A program made the translations under genes and the position numbers. A model generated the notes under the pieces. The model did not search any database. It was not told where the DNA came from and saw only the letters and a program-made list of their open reading frames with translations. From the NCBI GenBank assembly GCA_018897225.1, contig JAHILC010000118.1, forward strand, positions 1-6,478: a stretch of DNA of 6,478 bases. The letters run 5' to 3'. The DNA comes from Actinomycetota bacterium. Its GTDB lineage: Bacteria > Actinomycetota > Humimicrobiia > Humimicrobiales > Humimicrobiaceae. Shown here piece by piece: positions 4,645 to 6,478 of this stretch; within the stretch, counting starts at the first letter, position 1; every line of letters starts with the position of its first letter.

Positions 4645-6478
4645 TTACTCCACTGTAACGCTCTTGGCAAGATTCCTTGGCTGGTCAACATTTCTGTTGT
4701 GATTCTTGGCTATGTAATAAGCATATAATTGAAGAGGGATAACTTCCAGTATCCCATACAATTCTTCTTGTGTCCGGGGAATTTCAAAAATGTAGTCTGA
4801 ATATTCTCCCGTATTTTTATCACCTTCGGTTATTATTGAAAAAATTTGTGCCTTCCTTGCTTTAACTTCCAGCAGGTTGCTTCTCATTTTCTCATAAACA
4901 AAATCCTGTGGAATTATTCCAACAACAACAGTTCTTGTATCGGTCAGGGCTATTGGTCCATGCTTCATCTCTCCTGCAGGATATCCTTCGGCATGTATAT
5001 AGGAAATTTCTTTTAGTTTTAGAGCTCCTTCAAGAGATACGGGAAATCCATAAATTCTTCCCAGGAATAAAAAGCATGAGCGCTTGTAAGTTTGGTCCGC
5101 TACATGCTTTATCTTTGCAGCATTATTTAATATCAATTGGATCTTGTTCGGTATCAATTCCAGTTCCTCAATCAAGCTTTCATATTTTTGCGCATCAATA
5201 GAACCCTTAACCTTTGCAAGATATAAACCTATAAGATACATTACTATTATCTGGGCTGTAAAAGTTTTTGTAGCACAAACTCCAATCTCCGGACCTGCAT
5301 GCGTATATATAACCGAATCAGATTCCCTGGCAATGGTGCTTCCAACCACATTGGTAACCGCAACAACTTTTGCTCCCTTGGATTTTGCTTCCCTTATTGC
5401 GGCAAGCGTATCTATCGTCTCGCCGGATTGAGTTATTGCAATGAACAGGCAGTTGTCAGCAACAAGTGGATCTCTGTAACGATACTCTGAAGAAACATCT
5501 GCCTCAACAGGTATTTTTGCCCATTTCTCTATTACAAGCTTGCCTGTAAGAGCCGCATGGTAAGAAGTACCGCATGCAATTATCTGTATCCTCTGCAAAT
5601 TCTTAACCTGCTGCTCCGAAAGATTAAGTTCGTCAAAATTTAAAGCGCCGTTTAGCAGCCTGCCTCTCATTGTTTCTTTAATACCATAGGGTTGTTCGAA
5701 TATTTCCTTAAGCATGAAATCTTCATATCCGCCTTTTTCTGCGCTTTCAATGCTCCAGTTAACTTTAAAAGGTTCTCTTTTTACAATCTTTCCATCATAA
5801 TCAAAAATTTCAACATTAGTTTTTGTGATCCTTACAGTTTCATAATCGTTTATTACAATAAAACTATGGGTATGTTCAAGAACCGCAGGCATGTCAGATG
5901 CAAAAAAATTTCCGTCCCTCGACACCCCAACAATTAAAGGGCTTGAAATTCTTCCCGCAACAAGCTCATCGGGATGATCTACCGAAAGAGCAACGATGGC
6001 CCCGGAGCCCCTTATTACTTTAAGCAGCTTTTGCATTGCAAGTTGGAGATTGCCATCGCTTCCACTTTTCAGGTATTCTTCCAGAAGATGCGGCAGCGCT
6101 TCTGTATCTGTTTGTGATAAAAAAATATGGCCTTTTTTAGCAAGATCCTCTTTTAATTCACCATAGTTTTCAATTATACCATTATGGACTACCGCGATTT
6201 TGTTATTACAATCCAGGTGAGGATGGGCGTTTATCCGGATTGGCTCTCCGTGAGTTGCCCATCTTGTATGGCCAATCCCGCAAACACCCTCGACCTCTAT
6301 GTTTTTTAGCAGCTCCTCAAGCATTTTTATCTTTCCTGCTTCTTTAACAATTTTTATTTTTCCGCTTTTATTGCCGTCGCTGCTGGTAAGAATACCAATA
6401 CCTGCAGAATCATAACCCCTATATTCAAGCCTTTTAAGACCATTAATCAATATATTTTTACATTGCTTATTTCCAACA
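4645..6478 (-). CDS. glmS: Glutamine-fructose-6-phosphate aminotransferase (isomerizing), 5' end cut by window edge
   Basis: GlmS makes glucosamine-6-phosphate from fructose-6-phosphate and glutamine, the first step toward UDP-GlcNAc for peptidoglycan and other envelope sugars. The frame is open to the right edge. Ahead of the TTG at 6450, codons for V-G-N-K-Q-C-K-N-I continue in frame and match the family N-terminus (MCGIxGYxGNKQ), so that TTG is an internal Leu codon. About 7 residues, including the catalytic Cys2 of the glutaminase, lie outside. Visible length is 610 residues, about 617 complete, as expected. With this numbering the glutaminase domain shows LEYRGYDSAG, HTRWATHG (about 77-84) and QTDTEA. 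The first sugar-isomerase (SIS) domain has CGTSYHAA and TQSGET (about 356-361). The second has LEGALKLKEISYIHAEG (about 489) and KHGP. The C-terminal tail PRNLAKSVTVE carries the catalytic lysine. All key visible residues are intact. It is the first visible gene of the operon; any promoter or glmS ribozyme would lie outside the window. Confidence 0.98.
   Translation of the reverse strand, partial: VGNKQCKNILINGLKRLEYRGYDSAGIGILTSSDGNKSGKIKIVKEAGKIKMLEELLKNIEVEGVCGIGHTRWATHGEPIRINAHPHLDCNNKIAVVHNGIIENYGELKEDLAKKGHIFLSQTDTEALPHLLEEYLKSGSDGNLQLAMQKLLKVIRGSGAIVALSVDHPDELVAGRISSPLIVGVSRDGNFFASDMPAVLEHTHSFIVINDYETVRITKTNVEIFDYDGKIVKREPFKVNWSIESAEKGGYEDFMLKEIFEQPYGIKETMRGRLLNGALNFDELNLSEQQVKNLQRIQIIACGTSYHAALTGKLVIEKWAKIPVEADVSSEYRYRDPLVADNCLFIAITQSGETIDTLAAIREAKSKGAKVVAVTNVVGSTIARESDSVIYTHAGPEIGVCATKTFTAQIIVMYLIGLYLAKVKGSIDAQKYESLIEELELIPNKIQLILNNAAKIKHVADQTYKRSCFLFLGRIYGFPVSLEGALKLKEISYIHAEGYPAGEMKHGPIALTDTRTVVVGIIPQDFVYEKMRSNLLEVKARKAQIFSIITEGDKNTGEYSDYIFEIPRTQEELYGILEVIPLQLYAYYIAKNHNRNVDQPRNLAKSVTVE
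4648..4653 (-). promoter_or_regulatory. acpS ribosome-binding site inside the glmS 3' end
   Basis: GTGGAG on the minus strand encodes the final Val-Glu of GlmS. It also sits 9 bases before the acpS GTG start at 4638, which supports that start and links translation of the two genes. Confidence 0.55.

Noticed and set aside
6448..6450. TTG as the start codon of glmS
   Set aside because: The frame stays open upstream to the window edge and encodes VGNKQCKNI, matching the conserved GlmS N-terminus, so the real start is outside the window.

Overview
The window is an AT-rich bacterial segment in which every convincing gene lies on the minus strand, so the genes read from high to low coordinates. 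In transcription order they are: glmS (its 5' end is cut off by the right edge), acpS, nnr, a two-CBS-domain protein, alr, a small PLDc_N-type membrane protein, and the start of a ZIP-family metal transporter (cut off by the left edge). Plus-strand open frames are antisense shadows of these genes. No rRNA, tRNA, CRISPR array, insertion sequence or phage gene is visible. No gap between genes exceeds about 92 bases.

The right part (881-6478) looks like one operon, with gaps of 6, 25, 46 and 0 bases. It combines cell-envelope precursor synthesis (GlmS makes glucosamine-6-phosphate; Alr makes D-alanine), activation of acyl carrier protein for lipid synthesis (AcpS), and repair of damaged NAD(P)H (Nnr). 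The glmS-acpS-nnr-alr order is familiar from Actinobacteria, and acpS-nnr-alr also occurs in Firmicutes. The CBS-domain gene placed between nnr and alr, with its stop codon directly touching the alr start, is the least expected member. It could be an adenine-nucleotide or S-adenosylmethionine sensor, but no ligand or partner can be read from the sequence.

The left part (1-880) starts with a 92-base gap that carries a plausible minus-strand promoter (TTGGTA, 16 bases, TATAAT). It is followed by a small protein with a lipobox-like signal and two further membrane segments, and then by the N-terminal 134 residues of a ZIP-type transporter. These two genes are probably a separate or semi-independent unit.

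The organism is a bacterium with AT-rich DNA, frequent TTG and GTG starts, and Shine-Dalgarno sites of very uneven strength. The operon order and an ATAGTGD-type Nnr signature hint at a low-GC member of the Actinobacteria or a Firmicute-like lineage. This is inference only. I did not find a clearly new biological system. The most worthwhile leads are the CBS gene coupled to alr, the PLDc_N lipoprotein next to the ZIP transporter, and a small out-of-frame duplication that supplies the alr stop codon.
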